Part shown: piece after piece, positions 16,125 through 24,847 of the stretch
Numbering within the stretch: position 1 is the first letter of the stretch
Layout: the number at the start of each line of letters is the position of its first letter
Source: Rhodococcus oryzae
GTDB taxonomy: Bacteria > Actinomycetota > Actinomycetes > Mycobacteriales > Mycobacteriaceae
DNA: 64,000 nucleotides
Direction of reading: 5' to 3'
Assembly (NCBI RefSeq): GCF_005049235.1
Contig: NZ_SUMD01000009.1
Location: 124,001 to 188,000, forward strand
Notes under the pieces: model-generated
The model's input: the letters and a program-made list of their open reading frames with translations, nothing else
Databases searched by the model: none
What the model was told of the DNA's origin: nothing
Position numbers and translations under genes: made by a program

Positions 16125-18296
16125 TCAGTCGATCTCCAGGTCGTGCAGGATCGGGCGCAGGCGGGCAAGGGCGCGTTCATCCTCGACAGCGGTGTCGCCG
16201 CTGGAGTCGAAGCGCTCGTCGCGGTCCACGAGGGAGCGGAGCTTCTTCGCGACGTCGCGGCGGACCGTTGCCGGTGCTGCCGCCAGCCGTTCGGCGAGGC
16301 GGAGGCCGAGATCGCGTGCCCACCGGTCGGTCACGGCACCTGCGACGATCTTCACGATTCGTGCGGGAGTGCCGGGCAGGGGCAGCCCGAGGTCGAGGAG
16401 GGCGATCGCGGCGGCGGCACCGGCTTTGATGAGCGGGCCGTTGTAGTTCTTGCGGTCGGTGACGACGAGGTCGGCGAGCAGCGCCTCGAAGTCGTTGTGC
16501 GCCTTGGGCAGTAGCAACTGCTGGGCGCGCCACTCGAGCGCGAGACCGATGGCTTCTTCGATCGGGCCGCGCCCATCGTCGATGATGCTGCGCAGCACGG
16601 GCCAGCCGGTTGCGGCCTCGCCCGCGTCGAAGGCAACGAGAATGCGTAGTGAGGCGAGCTGGTTATCTCGCTGGTAGTCGCTCGTCGCGGCTTCGGCGCC
16701 GACGAGGCTGCGGCACCAGTCGAGGAAGCGCGGGTCGGTGCGGTCAGCCCAGTGCGCGAGTACCGCGGACTCCTTGTGTTCGAGGTCGGCGTCGAGGACG
16801 CGACGGAAGTCCTCCGGGTCCTTCGTCAAGCGTGCGAGAGCGAGCAGCACGGTCGCGTCGCCGGAAACGCTCGCCTCGCGGACGCGGTCGATGCTGGCGG
16901 TGTCGCCCCATGTCGCGAGCGCGTCGGCGGACTGCTTCGGCGCGACCGCAAGCAGCGCCTGTACCTCGGGCCGGGCCTCGGCGGTGGTCTCGGCCGGCCA
17001 GGAGGCGAGCAACTCGATGAGGTGTCCGGCGCCGTCGCGGGACGGATCGGCAGGCGGCTGCTGCCGCAGCGCCTGCCGGATGCCGACGATGAGCATGGTG
17101 GCGGACGGTGCGTGTTCGCGCACGAGCGCGTAGCCGAGCGCGGAACGTCCCGACGCGGAGGTGGCAACCATGAGGCCGCGCGCGGCGGGGTTCGTGAGCA
17201 GGGCCTGAGCCATCGGGCGAGCCCACCGTCCGTCGCCTGCCCGCAGCAGAGCGAGCGCGGAATCCGCTCGAGCATCCGTGTCGAAGGTGCTCGACCCGAT
17301 GGCGGAGGTGTCGCCGCCAGTCACCCGCTCCGCGAGGGCGACGAGCAGGTCGCAGACCTCGGGTATCGGTGGGCACTGCCGGAGCGCAGCGATCATCGCC
17401 TCCGGCCTGGCCTCAGGCAGCGCCGCCAGTGCCAGCAAGCGACGGACCGCCGCCGGAGCGTTGCGCCGGGAACCGATGACGACATCGACGAGTCCTGCGA
17501 TCGTCGTCTCGTCCGGCGCCGGCAGCGCGGCGAGTACGACAGCCGATGCCTCCGGGTTGACCTCGCTCAACCATTCCGGGAGGTTTCCGACGCCGAACGC
17601 GATGCGGGGCGCCACCTCGACGGCGAGCTCCCATCCCGCTACGAGCGCGTCGAGATCGGTGGTCTCAGTGCCCCCGGCCGCGATCCGCGCGAGCGCAGCC
17701 GCCATCACCAGGCCGGGATCCCCGTCAGCGAGGGCGGCCGAGACATCGACACCGAGAGTCGTGAGCGCGGCGACACATGCCTGCTCGACCTGCTCCGCCG
17801 GGCGGGCGCTCGCCCGCGCCGCGAGCGTGTCGAGGGCAGCGGAATCGGCCGTGCGCGCAGCGGCCTGCAGCAATGCCGCGGCCGCGGCCTCCGAGCCGTC
17901 GTCGACGATCAGTGGTCGCACGAGCGCCGCGATCTGGGTCAACGAGTCCCGGGCCGACCGGACGAGGGCGGCCGTCTCGACATCGTCCAGCTCGACCTCT
18001 TCATAGGCACGCACCGCGTCGTCGAACATCAGCAGCAACCACGCCGTGCTCTCCGCATCCGCGGTCTGCCGTGCGCCGAGCACCGCCGCGATCGACGTCA
18101 TCGCGGGCGCGGTCGAGTCATAGAGGGTGCCCTGATGCAACACTGCCGCCCACAGTTCGTGCAGCGACTCCTCGACTGTCTCCGCCCCGGCGAGCGCCTC
18201 GATCCAGCCGGGCACATCGCTCGCATCGCCGTATGCGTGTTCCAGTGTCGGCCAGTCGACCTCGGCGAGGTGGGTGCTCCAGTGCACGCTGTTCAT
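16125..18296 (-). CDS. Large HEAT-like helical protein
   Basis: 723 residues from ATG 18296, chosen because SD AAGGAGA lies 3-4 nt upstream (ATG 18311 would include it). The protein is almost entirely Ala/Leu-rich amphipathic helices with repeating 35-45-residue units such as AAALLQAAARTADSAALDTL and AIGLALEWRAQQLLL. This is consistent with an alpha-solenoid. No signal peptide, membrane span or catalytic motif is visible. A scaffold or binding role is likely but unproven. It converges on gntR with only 20 bp between stops. Confidence 0.75.
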   Translation of the reverse strand: MNSVHWSTHLAEVDWPTLEHAYGDASDVPGWIEALAGAETVEESLHELWAAVLHQGTLYDSTAPAMTSIAAVLGARQTADAESTAWLLLMFDDAVRAYEEVELDDVETAALVRSARDSLTQIAALVRPLIVDDGSEAAAAALLQAAARTADSAALDTLAARASARPAEQVEQACVAALTTLGVDVSAALADGDPGLVMAAALARIAAGGTETTDLDALVAGWELAVEVAPRIAFGVGNLPEWLSEVNPEASAVVLAALPAPDETTIAGLVDVVIGSRRNAPAAVRRLLALAALPEARPEAMIAALRQCPPIPEVCDLLVALAERVTGGDTSAIGSSTFDTDARADSALALLRAGDGRWARPMAQALLTNPAARGLMVATSASGRSALGYALVREHAPSATMLIVGIRQALRQQPPADPSRDGAGHLIELLASWPAETTAEARPEVQALLAVAPKQSADALATWGDTASIDRVREASVSGDATVLLALARLTKDPEDFRRVLDADLEHKESAVLAHWADRTDPRFLDWCRSLVGAEAATSDYQRDNQLASLRILVAFDAGEAATGWPVLRSIIDDGRGPIEEAIGLALEWRAQQLLLPKAHNDFEALLADLVVTDRKNYNGPLIKAGAAAAIALLDLGLPLPGTPARIVKIVAGAVTDRWARDLGLRLAERLAAAPATVRRDVAKKLRSLVDRDERFDSSGDTAVEDERALARLRPILHDLEID

Positions 18297-18359
18297 GGGT
18301 CTCCTTGTCATCGAACAGCCCGGTGTCGGGCAGGTCCGTTTCGCCTGCAGGTCGAGGAA

Positions 18360-19184
18360 CTACCGGTCGCTTCGGTGGACGCTGCGGACGGTGCCGTCGA
18401 AGCCGGCAGTCAGGAAGCCCTGCGCCCCCGAGTCCTCGTTCCGCAGGTAGATGCCCACGGCCGGTCCGTCGTCCCCGCGGTCTGCGATCAGGTAGATGTC
18501 GGTCGGGTCGCCCACACCGAGCGTGCGGTCGGCGCCGTAGAGCAGCCCGATCAGTTGGGGAACGTTCGGACGCAGCTCCGCGAGGTCGACGGGCACGCCC
18601 TCGGTGCGGGGCGACGTTCCGTTGTCCGTGATCCGGGCCCGCCCGTCCTCCACCTCGTACCGGTACGACTGCTCGCGGCCGGGTTGGCCGGGCACCGCGC
18701 GTGAGAACGTCGCGTAGTCGGGGTAGACGGTCAGCTGGTCGACCTCTGAGTCGCCCAGCTGGTGGGCTATCGCGTCGAGCATCCGCCCGAGACCCGCCGC
18801 GGTGGTCAGTTCCGCTTGCGCTCCAGCCGGGGTGGCGGCCGGATCGTCGTGGTTCCGACTCGACGTGACCACCACGATTCCGCACACCAGGACGACGACA
18901 GTCGCGAGCGCGACGGCCCAGCGGGTGCTCCGCGGCGGTGACGGCGCGCTCACGCTCTCCCGCAGTTCCGCAGGCACCTGCAGGTCCCGCACTAGTCGAT
19001 CGAGGTCGGCCAGCGTGCGCGCCGACCCGGCTGCCTCGACCCGATTCCGGTGCTCGAGATCGCTCAGCTGGCCGTCGGCGAACGCCGAGTCGAGGGCGTC
19101 GCGCACCGCGGCGCGGTCGACCTCGCGGGCGCGCAGTCGCGTTGTCGCGGCCATGGGGCGGAGGCGATTCGGCATGATCGTCAT
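18360..19184 (-). CDS. DUF1707 membrane protein with extracytoplasmic domain
   Basis: 274 residues from ATG 19184, which overlaps the stop of the upstream gene by 4 nt (ATGA). Order: DUF1707 domain at about residues 14-66 (LRAREVDRAAVRDALDSAFA then GQLSDLEHRNRVEAA), one membrane span (WAVALATVVVLVCGIVVVT) near 86-105, then an extracytoplasmic domain of about 165 residues. The outer part (VDQLTVYPDYATFSRAVPGQ, then IYLIADRGDDGPAVGIYL) resembles that of the upstream neighbour. Probable role: membrane-associated sensing or envelope function, unproven. Confidence 0.87.
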   Translation of the reverse strand: MTIMPNRLRPMAATTRLRAREVDRAAVRDALDSAFADGQLSDLEHRNRVEAAGSARTLADLDRLVRDLQVPAELRESVSAPSPPRSTRWAVALATVVVLVCGIVVVTSSRNHDDPAATPAGAQAELTTAAGLGRMLDAIAHQLGDSEVDQLTVYPDYATFSRAVPGQPGREQSYRYEVEDGRARITDNGTSPRTEGVPVDLAELRPNVPQLIGLLYGADRTLGVGDPTDIYLIADRGDDGPAVGIYLRNEDSGAQGFLTAGFDGTVRSVHRSDR

Positions 19185-20050
19185 CCCTCGGCCGGGGAGA
19201 CGTCGACGACCGAGCCGTCCAGACGGGTGTTGACGGATCCCGATCGGTCCGCGTCGTCCTTGAACAGGACGGTGACCAGGCCTTCGGTTGGCGAGTCCGG
19301 GCGTACGAAGATGTACTCCACGCTTCCCGACGGCATCCCGACACGGTTCGCCCCCGTCGCGATCACGTCGCCGAGTCGGTCCACGTCGAGGGCCGCGAGG
19401 TCGACCGTGGCGGTGTCGAGGGGCCGCGACTCCGGATCCCGCGACGTGGAGAAGCCGGCGCGGAAGCTCCAATCCTGTTCGCGGTGCGGCTGGTCCTCCA
19501 GCATCCGGGTCACGAACACGTAGCTGGAGTAGAAGGTCACCTGGTCCACCCGCAGATCCCCCTCGAACTTCACCCCGAGCTGACGCACGAATTCGCGGAC
19601 TCCGTCGGTGGTGAGGGGATCGATCGGCTCGATCACGATCGGCTGTGGCTCGCCCGCCGGGCTCGGCGCGGGGGCAGGAGCCTGCTGGGCCGCGGCGACG
19701 TCGGTGGTCTCGGGTGCCGCGTCGTCCCCGCGGGTGGTGAAGAGCAGGGTTCCGCCGACCGCCAGGACCGCGGCGACGAGGGCGGCCACGACGCGTCCGG
19801 GAACCCGTTGCCGAGGCACCGGTTCGGGCGCCGTCGCGCGGGTGGCCTCGACGAGATGCTCGGGGATCTGCAGGTCCGAGACCAGCGCGTCGAGGCCACC
19901 GAGCGTCTTGGCCTTCATCGCAGCGGCGGTGCGTGCCTGGTACTCGGCTGGCTCGAGCTGTCCCTCACCGTATCCGGCGTCGAGCAGCCCGCACGTCTGG
20001 GCGCGATCGATGTCGCGCGCGCGAGTTCTGGAGGAATCCTGCTCAGGCAC
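19181..20050 (-). CDS. DUF1707 membrane protein with extracytoplasmic domain
   Basis: 289 residues from GTG 20050. The DUF1707 domain (about residues 9-61) contains RARDIDRAQTCGLLDAGYGE, EYQARTAAAMKAKTLGGLDA and LVSDLQIPEHL. A membrane span near residues 83-101 (VVAALVAAVLAVGGTLLF) precedes a Pro/Ala linker and an outer domain with VDQVTFYSSYVFVTRMLEDQ. It shares the same architecture and the phrase VDQxTxY with the gene that follows it at a 4-nt overlap, so the two arose by tandem duplication and are coexpressed, probably as partners. Confidence 0.87.
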   Translation of the reverse strand: MPEQDSSRTRARDIDRAQTCGLLDAGYGEGQLEPAEYQARTAAAMKAKTLGGLDALVSDLQIPEHLVEATRATAPEPVPRQRVPGRVVAALVAAVLAVGGTLLFTTRGDDAAPETTDVAAAQQAPAPAPSPAGEPQPIVIEPIDPLTTDGVREFVRQLGVKFEGDLRVDQVTFYSSYVFVTRMLEDQPHREQDWSFRAGFSTSRDPESRPLDTATVDLAALDVDRLGDVIATGANRVGMPSGSVEYIFVRPDSPTEGLVTVLFKDDADRSGSVNTRLDGSVVDVSPAEG

Positions 20051-20169
20051 GCACGTGATCGTAGGAAACCGTTCGGAGTCGTGTCCGCCCGCCTCCGACT
20101 CGAGCCGGCCCCGACCTGTCAATACCTTGTGTCGGTCCCCGCGTTCGGCTACTCCCACTCGGCCGGGCG

Positions 20170-20835
20170 CTAGGCCTCGATCGGGGTGTACCAGTCGGCG
20201 TTCTTGAGTAGCACCCTCGTACCCAGGTCGCGGTTCCATTCCGGCTCGATGCCGTGCCGCCGGAAGACGGGAAACATCACGTGGTCGAGCAGGCGCGTCA
20301 CGTCGGCCGTGTAGAGGTCTTGCTTCGTGTCATCGCTGAGCGCGTCGTAGGCGGCCTCGTCGAAGTCCTCGGGCGGGAACGCGCCGTAGCCGATGTAGGT
20401 TTCACCGTCCTCGACGAGACCGCTGGTGTCCTGCTGGTGAAAGTAGGCGTAGCCCTTCCAGTGGCGGCTGTCGTCGGCCTCGCCCCAGATCTCGCCGGAC
20501 GCGCAGCTGCCGCAGCAGGAGAAGTCCGCGCGGGCGACCACGCCGTTGGCATTGAGCTCCTCGAACGCCGCGATCGTGCGGGAGGTGTACGCACCGACCT
20601 CCGCCTGCTGGAGCAGCCGCGCGGTGCGGAGCGCGGCGAATGCCGCCCCAAGCTGCTCGTCGGTGAGGTCGTAGTCCGGGCCGTAGGTGTCGATGAAATC
20701 GTCGGCGTCGCCCCGACCCGCGATCAGCTGATCCCAGATCTGCCGGGTCAGCTCAACGCGGCCGTCCTCGTCGAGGGGCAGGTCGGGCAGGGTGGCATAG
20801 GGCGGGAACGTGTTTGGGTTCGACAACGCGCTCAC
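20170..20835 (-). CDS. DUF6891-like protein
   Basis: 221 residues. A conserved centre FSCCGSCASGEIWGEADD and the following GYAYFHQQDT carry three cysteines that may bind metal. LDHVMFPVFRRHGIEPEWNR, then TRVLLKNADWYTP, closes the protein. I recognise this as the family usually annotated DUF6891. There is no signal peptide or membrane segment, and the function is unknown. It lies downstream of, and on the same strand as, the 230-residue hypothetical protein (112 bp gap). Confidence 0.72.
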   Translation of the reverse strand: MSALSNPNTFPPYATLPDLPLDEDGRVELTRQIWDQLIAGRGDADDFIDTYGPDYDLTDEQLGAAFAALRTARLLQQAEVGAYTSRTIAAFEELNANGVVARADFSCCGSCASGEIWGEADDSRHWKGYAYFHQQDTSGLVEDGETYIGYGAFPPEDFDEAAYDALSDDTKQDLYTADVTRLLDHVMFPVFRRHGIEPEWNRDLGTRVLLKNADWYTPIEA

Positions 20836-20947
20836 AGCGCTACCTCCAGATCACGAGCGGAACCGGGCGAATCGCCCCGGCAGCGACGATGCTAGCTTTC
20901 GTCGATCCACGGGTGGCTTCGACGTCGGGGAGCGGTACCGCGTCGTG

Positions 20948-21640
20948 TCATTGTCCGAGTGCGTTGAAGACCTCTGCCCAGTTTCCCCCAGCAGCATTCA
21001 TCACATTCTGAGTCTCACGGAGAACGTTCCGTGCGATCTGCTCGAGCGTGGCCCCTTCGGCAGCGCTTTCAGTGCCCTTGATGAACCTGATGCCATCCGC
21101 GGTTGCCGTGAATTGCTCTCTCCATTGCCCGGCGGAGGCCAGCAGGAATCTGAGGTGATAGGGGTAGTTGAAGTCAGGCACCGGTACTCCGGTTTCTGCG
21201 ATCTCCTTCAGCGAGGTGATGATCAACCGCAGCTGCTCGGCCTCGAAGGAGCAAGAGCCCGGCTCCGCCAATGCTGAGTATTCGAGTGATTCATCAACGA
21301 GATCCCGCCAGTACTCGCGATCGTGGAGGCCGTCACGTTGCTCCATGTGCGTCTCCGCGAAGACCGACATGAGTTCGTGGTCGTTGATGAGTGGGGACAG
21401 GACCAGATCTTCGCTGAAGTCATAGCCGAAGAAGTGTCGAGTGCCGTCGATCTCGATTGATTCGATGCCTCCGATGTGGCGGTAGTCCCGAAGCAGCGGC
21501 GCAGGGATCGCCTCCTCACCGCTGGGGGTTCCGCTCACGCTGGATCCCTGGATCCCTGGATTCCCATCACCGCTCCATTCATCCGCGAGTCTGACCTTGC
21601 TGATCGAAATGGGTAGGAGGGTAGCGGTTCGTGGCGACAT
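20948..21640 (-). CDS. Hypothetical protein, 230 residues
   Basis: No family is recognised. Soluble and acidic, with a central segment DYRHIGGIESIEIDGTRHFF followed by GYDFSEDLVLSPLINDHEL and a helical C-terminus (ATLEQIARNVLRETQNVMNA). Its presumed start region overlaps the upstream extension of the divergent gene at 21597, so one of the two starts is probably further in. Composition is consistent with coding. Confidence 0.62.
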   Translation of the reverse strand: MSPRTATLLPISISKVRLADEWSGDGNPGIQGSSVSGTPSGEEAIPAPLLRDYRHIGGIESIEIDGTRHFFGYDFSEDLVLSPLINDHELMSVFAETHMEQRDGLHDREYWRDLVDESLEYSALAEPGSCSFEAEQLRLIITSLKEIAETGVPVPDFNYPYHLRFLLASAGQWREQFTATADGIRFIKGTESAAEGATLEQIARNVLRETQNVMNAAGGNWAEVFNALGQ

Positions 21641-22295
21641 CTCGGGGGCGGGCCCGTCATCCCGTGGGCTGCGGCCGCCGCTGAAGGCCGGAGTATCTCT
21701 TTGTCTCGGAAGGGATCAGCGCGTCTACGTCGAGTGGCCCCCTCCAGCGCTGTGGATTGATCGTTACTATCTTTGGGTGACGGGTCATCTCGATGCTGGT
21801 GTGCGCGACGCTGATGGGCAGTTGGCTCCCCGGCTCCTTGTGATTGCGCAGGACGACTACCACGCGGCGTATGTCGGGACGACTGCTGACGGCCGCCAGT
21901 TCTTTGTCACGACTCCGTTTGCTTGGGCGCTCGATGACGGGTCCGGGTCGGAGTTCGCAGCCAGATATCTGTTCGATGCGGTTGGGGCGCTTGTGGATTC
22001 GACGATCATTCCACTGGGAATCCGACCCGGGAGTGGTGCGCTTCCCGGTAACGTCGCGCACTTCGAGGAGCAGGAGAAGGCTGTCGAGCGCCTGCTTTCG
22101 GAGATTCAACCCGTCTTGTTCTGTGACATCACCGTCGCCCCGTTCTCCGTCATGGCGCACGGGCACGAGTTCGGCCTGATCCTCAACGGACCGGATTCGG
22201 AGGACGACCATGAGTGGTACTGGAATGTCACGGTCGAACCGGGGGACTATATGGCCTTCTACGCCCCGTGGGACGACGGCGAGTACGACACCTAG
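21597..22295 (+). CDS. Hypothetical protein, start uncertain
   Basis: Coding character is clear from about 21740 onward (ALWIDRYYLWVTGHLD, LLVIAQDDYHAAYVGTTADG, FGLILNGPDSEDDHEWYWNV). The first 45 residues as drawn overlap the opposite-strand gene and look non-coding. GTG 21777 is the first good downstream start but would cut apparently conserved residues, so the true start is unresolved. No family is recognised. A weak hairpin (ACCACC/GGTGGT, 22305-22328) follows the stop and may terminate transcription. Confidence 0.6.
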   Translation: MLIEMGRRVAVRGDISGAGPSSRGLRPPLKAGVSLCLGRDQRVYVEWPPPALWIDRYYLWVTGHLDAGVRDADGQLAPRLLVIAQDDYHAAYVGTTADGRQFFVTTPFAWALDDGSGSEFAARYLFDAVGALVDSTIIPLGIRPGSGALPGNVAHFEEQEKAVERLLSEIQPVLFCDITVAPFSVMAHGHEFGLILNGPDSEDDHEWYWNVTVEPGDYMAFYAPWDDGEYDT

Positions 22296-22396
22296 CTCGT
22301 AGTTTGACCACCAGCTTTTCGGGTGGTGAGTCCGTACGAAATCTGGATGAGCTCCAGCGACTGACGTCGCGCCTCCGCACCCGAGGCTGTGGCCGC

Positions 22397-23317
22397 TCAG
22401 GCACGTCGTTCTGGGCGGAGCGCCCGTCGCGCCATCTGGACGATGAACGACTTCGGGGGCTGCCAGACGTCGCGGTCCTCGAACGGCCATGCGTAGGTCA
22501 GGGCTCCGTCCCGGATACAGTCCAGCAGGCCCGGCGCTGCGAGCTCGTGGGACGACCACTCATAGAGCTGCTGCACCCTTGGGATGATCACCCCATAGTC
22601 CAGGAGTCGGCCGAATCCGAGCTCGGCATCGAGGTAGGACCGTACCCCCTCGCCGAGTGGGTACTCGTCCGGAAGCACGCGAGAGAGCTGTAGGAAAATC
22701 CCGGTCATGCCCAGTCTCGGGTCACCCAGGAACGGGGCGAGGGGGCGTAGCCATCCAAGCGAGATTCGGGGGGCCGCGACGAGGGCGTGGCTGTACAGCA
22801 CACGGCAGAGCACGACGTTCATGAAGAAGCGCTCGGCCTCGTTCTCGGCCTCCGCCTGGTCGCGGTGCTCGAGGTAGGCGGCGACCACGCTCCCGTTGTG
22901 CGCCCGATACCAGGCCCGAGCGGTCGGGTAATCAGCGAAGGACATCCAGAAGTCAACCGTCTGCGAGGAGGTCGGCCCGGCAAAGTCCCCGCTCAGGGCC
23001 ACCGCCTCACACCCGTCACGAAGGATGCGCTCGTTCACTGCGCGCCACCATGGACTGCCGGGATGGTCGCTGGACAGTGGTTGGAGCAAACCTCGCCGGA
23101 GTTGCCATTGCATGAACGACATCGCCGCCCGTCGGAACGGGAGATGCCGCGGGGCCTTGCCGTACGGGCCGTAGTAGCAGCGCTGCATGAGCGCGATCCG
23201 GCCTGCCGGATCGTCGCGCACAGAAGCGATCTGCTGCTCGGCCCAGGCCGCGGCAGTAGCCCCAGCACTCACATCAACATGATCGCACGCGCTACCAAGG
23301 CTGGATCCGGCGATCAC
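22397..23317 (-). CDS. Hypothetical protein, 306 residues
   Basis: Mainly helical and soluble, with many Trp and Arg residues. Recognisable internal stretches are RHLPFRRAAMSFMQWQLRRG, WWRAVNERILRDG, EAERFFMNVVLCRVLYSHAL and LGDPRLGMTGIFLQLSRVLP. There is no signal peptide, membrane span or catalytic signature. Similar proteins are annotated only as hypothetical in Nocardia-type genomes as far as I can recall. It converges on the 21597 gene. Confidence 0.65.
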   Translation of the reverse strand: MIAGSSLGSACDHVDVSAGATAAAWAEQQIASVRDDPAGRIALMQRCYYGPYGKAPRHLPFRRAAMSFMQWQLRRGLLQPLSSDHPGSPWWRAVNERILRDGCEAVALSGDFAGPTSSQTVDFWMSFADYPTARAWYRAHNGSVVAAYLEHRDQAEAENEAERFFMNVVLCRVLYSHALVAAPRISLGWLRPLAPFLGDPRLGMTGIFLQLSRVLPDEYPLGEGVRSYLDAELGFGRLLDYGVIIPRVQQLYEWSSHELAAPGLLDCIRDGALTYAWPFEDRDVWQPPKSFIVQMARRALRPERRA

Positions 23318-23378
23318 CGCGTCGATGCCCCGTGATCGCAGATGAGCGCGGCTGTCTTTCGGCTGCCGCGATCGGCGT

Positions 23379-24050
23379 CTAGAGCGTGCCGTTTTCGATG
23401 TCGCGTTGCATGGCCTGCTGGTTCGCGATGTGCGAGGACACGCCGTTCTGCACGGTGTAGTCGATCAGTGCCGCCGGCGCCGAGAACGTCAGGTGCTCGG
23501 TGACCGTGGTCGCGTCGCCGTCCTCGGCGAAGGTGACCTTCTGGTGGGTGATCACGCCGGGCATATCCCAGGTATCGGTGCTGTACCAGTGGTCGGCGGC
23601 GTACACCCGCTGCTGCCCGACGGTGCGTCCCGGGATCGACACCGGACCTGCCGGGATGTCCTCGAGGGCGATGAACTCCCAGACGTCGGCGCCACCCTCG
23701 GTGTACTTGCGGCGATCGAGCACGCCCTTCAGGAACGGATGCCGTCCGAAGCTGTTGGAGAAGTTCGAATACGCCGGGAACACGCGATCGATGGGCGCGT
23801 CGATGGTGACCGGCAGGTCGACGTTCACGGTCACCAGTGCCGTACCGGCCTGGCTCTCCTCGAACTCGTAGGCGGCCCACGAGGCCTCCCATTCCGCGTC
23901 CAGTGCGGACGAGGAACCCGAATCGGGTTCGGCCCCGGCGACTCCCGTGCCGCCAAGCGCGATGCCGGCGGCCAGCACGCAGGCTGCGACAAGCTTGGGT
24001 GCCGAGCTCCCGGCTCGCTGTCCGCAGAGCTGCTCAGGACGTTCGACCAT
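23379..24050 (-). CDS. Exported SRPBCC-like protein
   Basis: 223 residues from ATG 24050 (SD GAGGAA 6 nt upstream). An N-terminal signal sequence (LVAACVLAAGIALGGTGVAG) precedes a START-like domain: VTVNVDLPVTIDAPIDRVFP, then AYSNFSNSFGRHPFLKG, VWEFIALEDIPAGPVSIPGR and TTVTEHLTFSAPAALIDYTV. SRPBCC proteins bind hydrophobic ligands in a deep cavity. An exported version suggests lipid handling at the envelope. It stands alone between a hypothetical protein and the TetR of the MFS operon. Confidence 0.78.
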   Translation of the reverse strand: MVERPEQLCGQRAGSSAPKLVAACVLAAGIALGGTGVAGAEPDSGSSSALDAEWEASWAAYEFEESQAGTALVTVNVDLPVTIDAPIDRVFPAYSNFSNSFGRHPFLKGVLDRRKYTEGGADVWEFIALEDIPAGPVSIPGRTVGQQRVYAADHWYSTDTWDMPGVITHQKVTFAEDGDATTVTEHLTFSAPAALIDYTVQNGVSSHIANQQAMQRDIENGTL

Positions 24051-24211
24051 TCGCGTTTCCTCACCCGTCGAGACCGTTGCCGCCTTCGGCGACCGGGCGA
24101 ATGATACGCCGCCCCTGCCTTCAACCGACACGGCCTCGTTGACGTGGAGGGCGGATTCTTCTCGACCGCAACTGACGACACGGTGGCGAGCCTGACCGGC
24201 GTGCGGCCGGT

Positions 24212-24847
24212 CTAGATCGGCATTCCGGAACCCAGGAAATCGATGATGCGCAGGATCTGATCGAGATCGAACGGGTCGCGCCCCATCTGCGCCAGCATGG
24301 CCCCGGTGAGCGCGCCCGCAAGTGCGCGGATCTCGAAATCCTCTGTGCTGCGCCCGGTTCGCGCCACCGCGAGCCCCACGATCAGTTCGATATTGCGCTC
24401 GAATTCCCGGGCGATGACACCGCGCAGTTCCGGCACCGAGTACACCAGGTCGACCCGTTCCTTCTCGAACGCGTAGTCCTCGTCGGAGATCTCCTCGAAG
24501 GATTCGATGGTGGCCTGGCGGAAGGCCGCGAGCAGCGGCATATCGGCAGGTTGGCGTTCGATGGCCTGGATCATGACCGGATCCAGGTCGTCGGCGAGGA
24601 CCACCTGCTCCTTGGACGGGAAATAGCGGAAGAAGGTGCTGGGCGAGATGTCCGCGGCCTCCGCGATCTGTTCGACGGTGGTCTCGGTATAGCCCTGCTC
24701 CCGGAAAAGGCGGAACGCCTCGGTGCGAATGGTGCGCCGAGTGCGTTCCTTCTTCCGCTCCCGCAGCGTCGGCTTGGGCCGACGTGCGGGTTCCTCGGAA
24801 TGTAGAGCGTTGGTGGACTCAGCTGGCATGAACCGATTGTGCAGCAT
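24212..24847 (-). CDS. TetR-family repressor of the adjacent MFS exporter
   Basis: 211 residues. HTH at about residues 40-85 (RTEAFRLFREQGYTETTVEQ, IAEAADISPSTFFRYFPSKE). The start overlaps the 3' end of the exporter gene by 29 nt (ATG 24847), or 11 nt if ATG 24829 is used. Neither has a good SD, which fits translational coupling. Being downstream in the same transcript, it probably autoregulates through the 19-bp palindrome in the exporter promoter. Drug ligands are typical for such TetR proteins (inference). Confidence 0.9.
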   Translation of the reverse strand: MLHNRFMPAESTNALHSEEPARRPKPTLRERKKERTRRTIRTEAFRLFREQGYTETTVEQIAEAADISPSTFFRYFPSKEQVVLADDLDPVMIQAIERQPADMPLLAAFRQATIESFEEISDEDYAFEKERVDLVYSVPELRGVIAREFERNIELIVGLAVARTGRSTEDFEIRALAGALTGAMLAQMGRDPFDLDQILRIIDFLGSGMPI

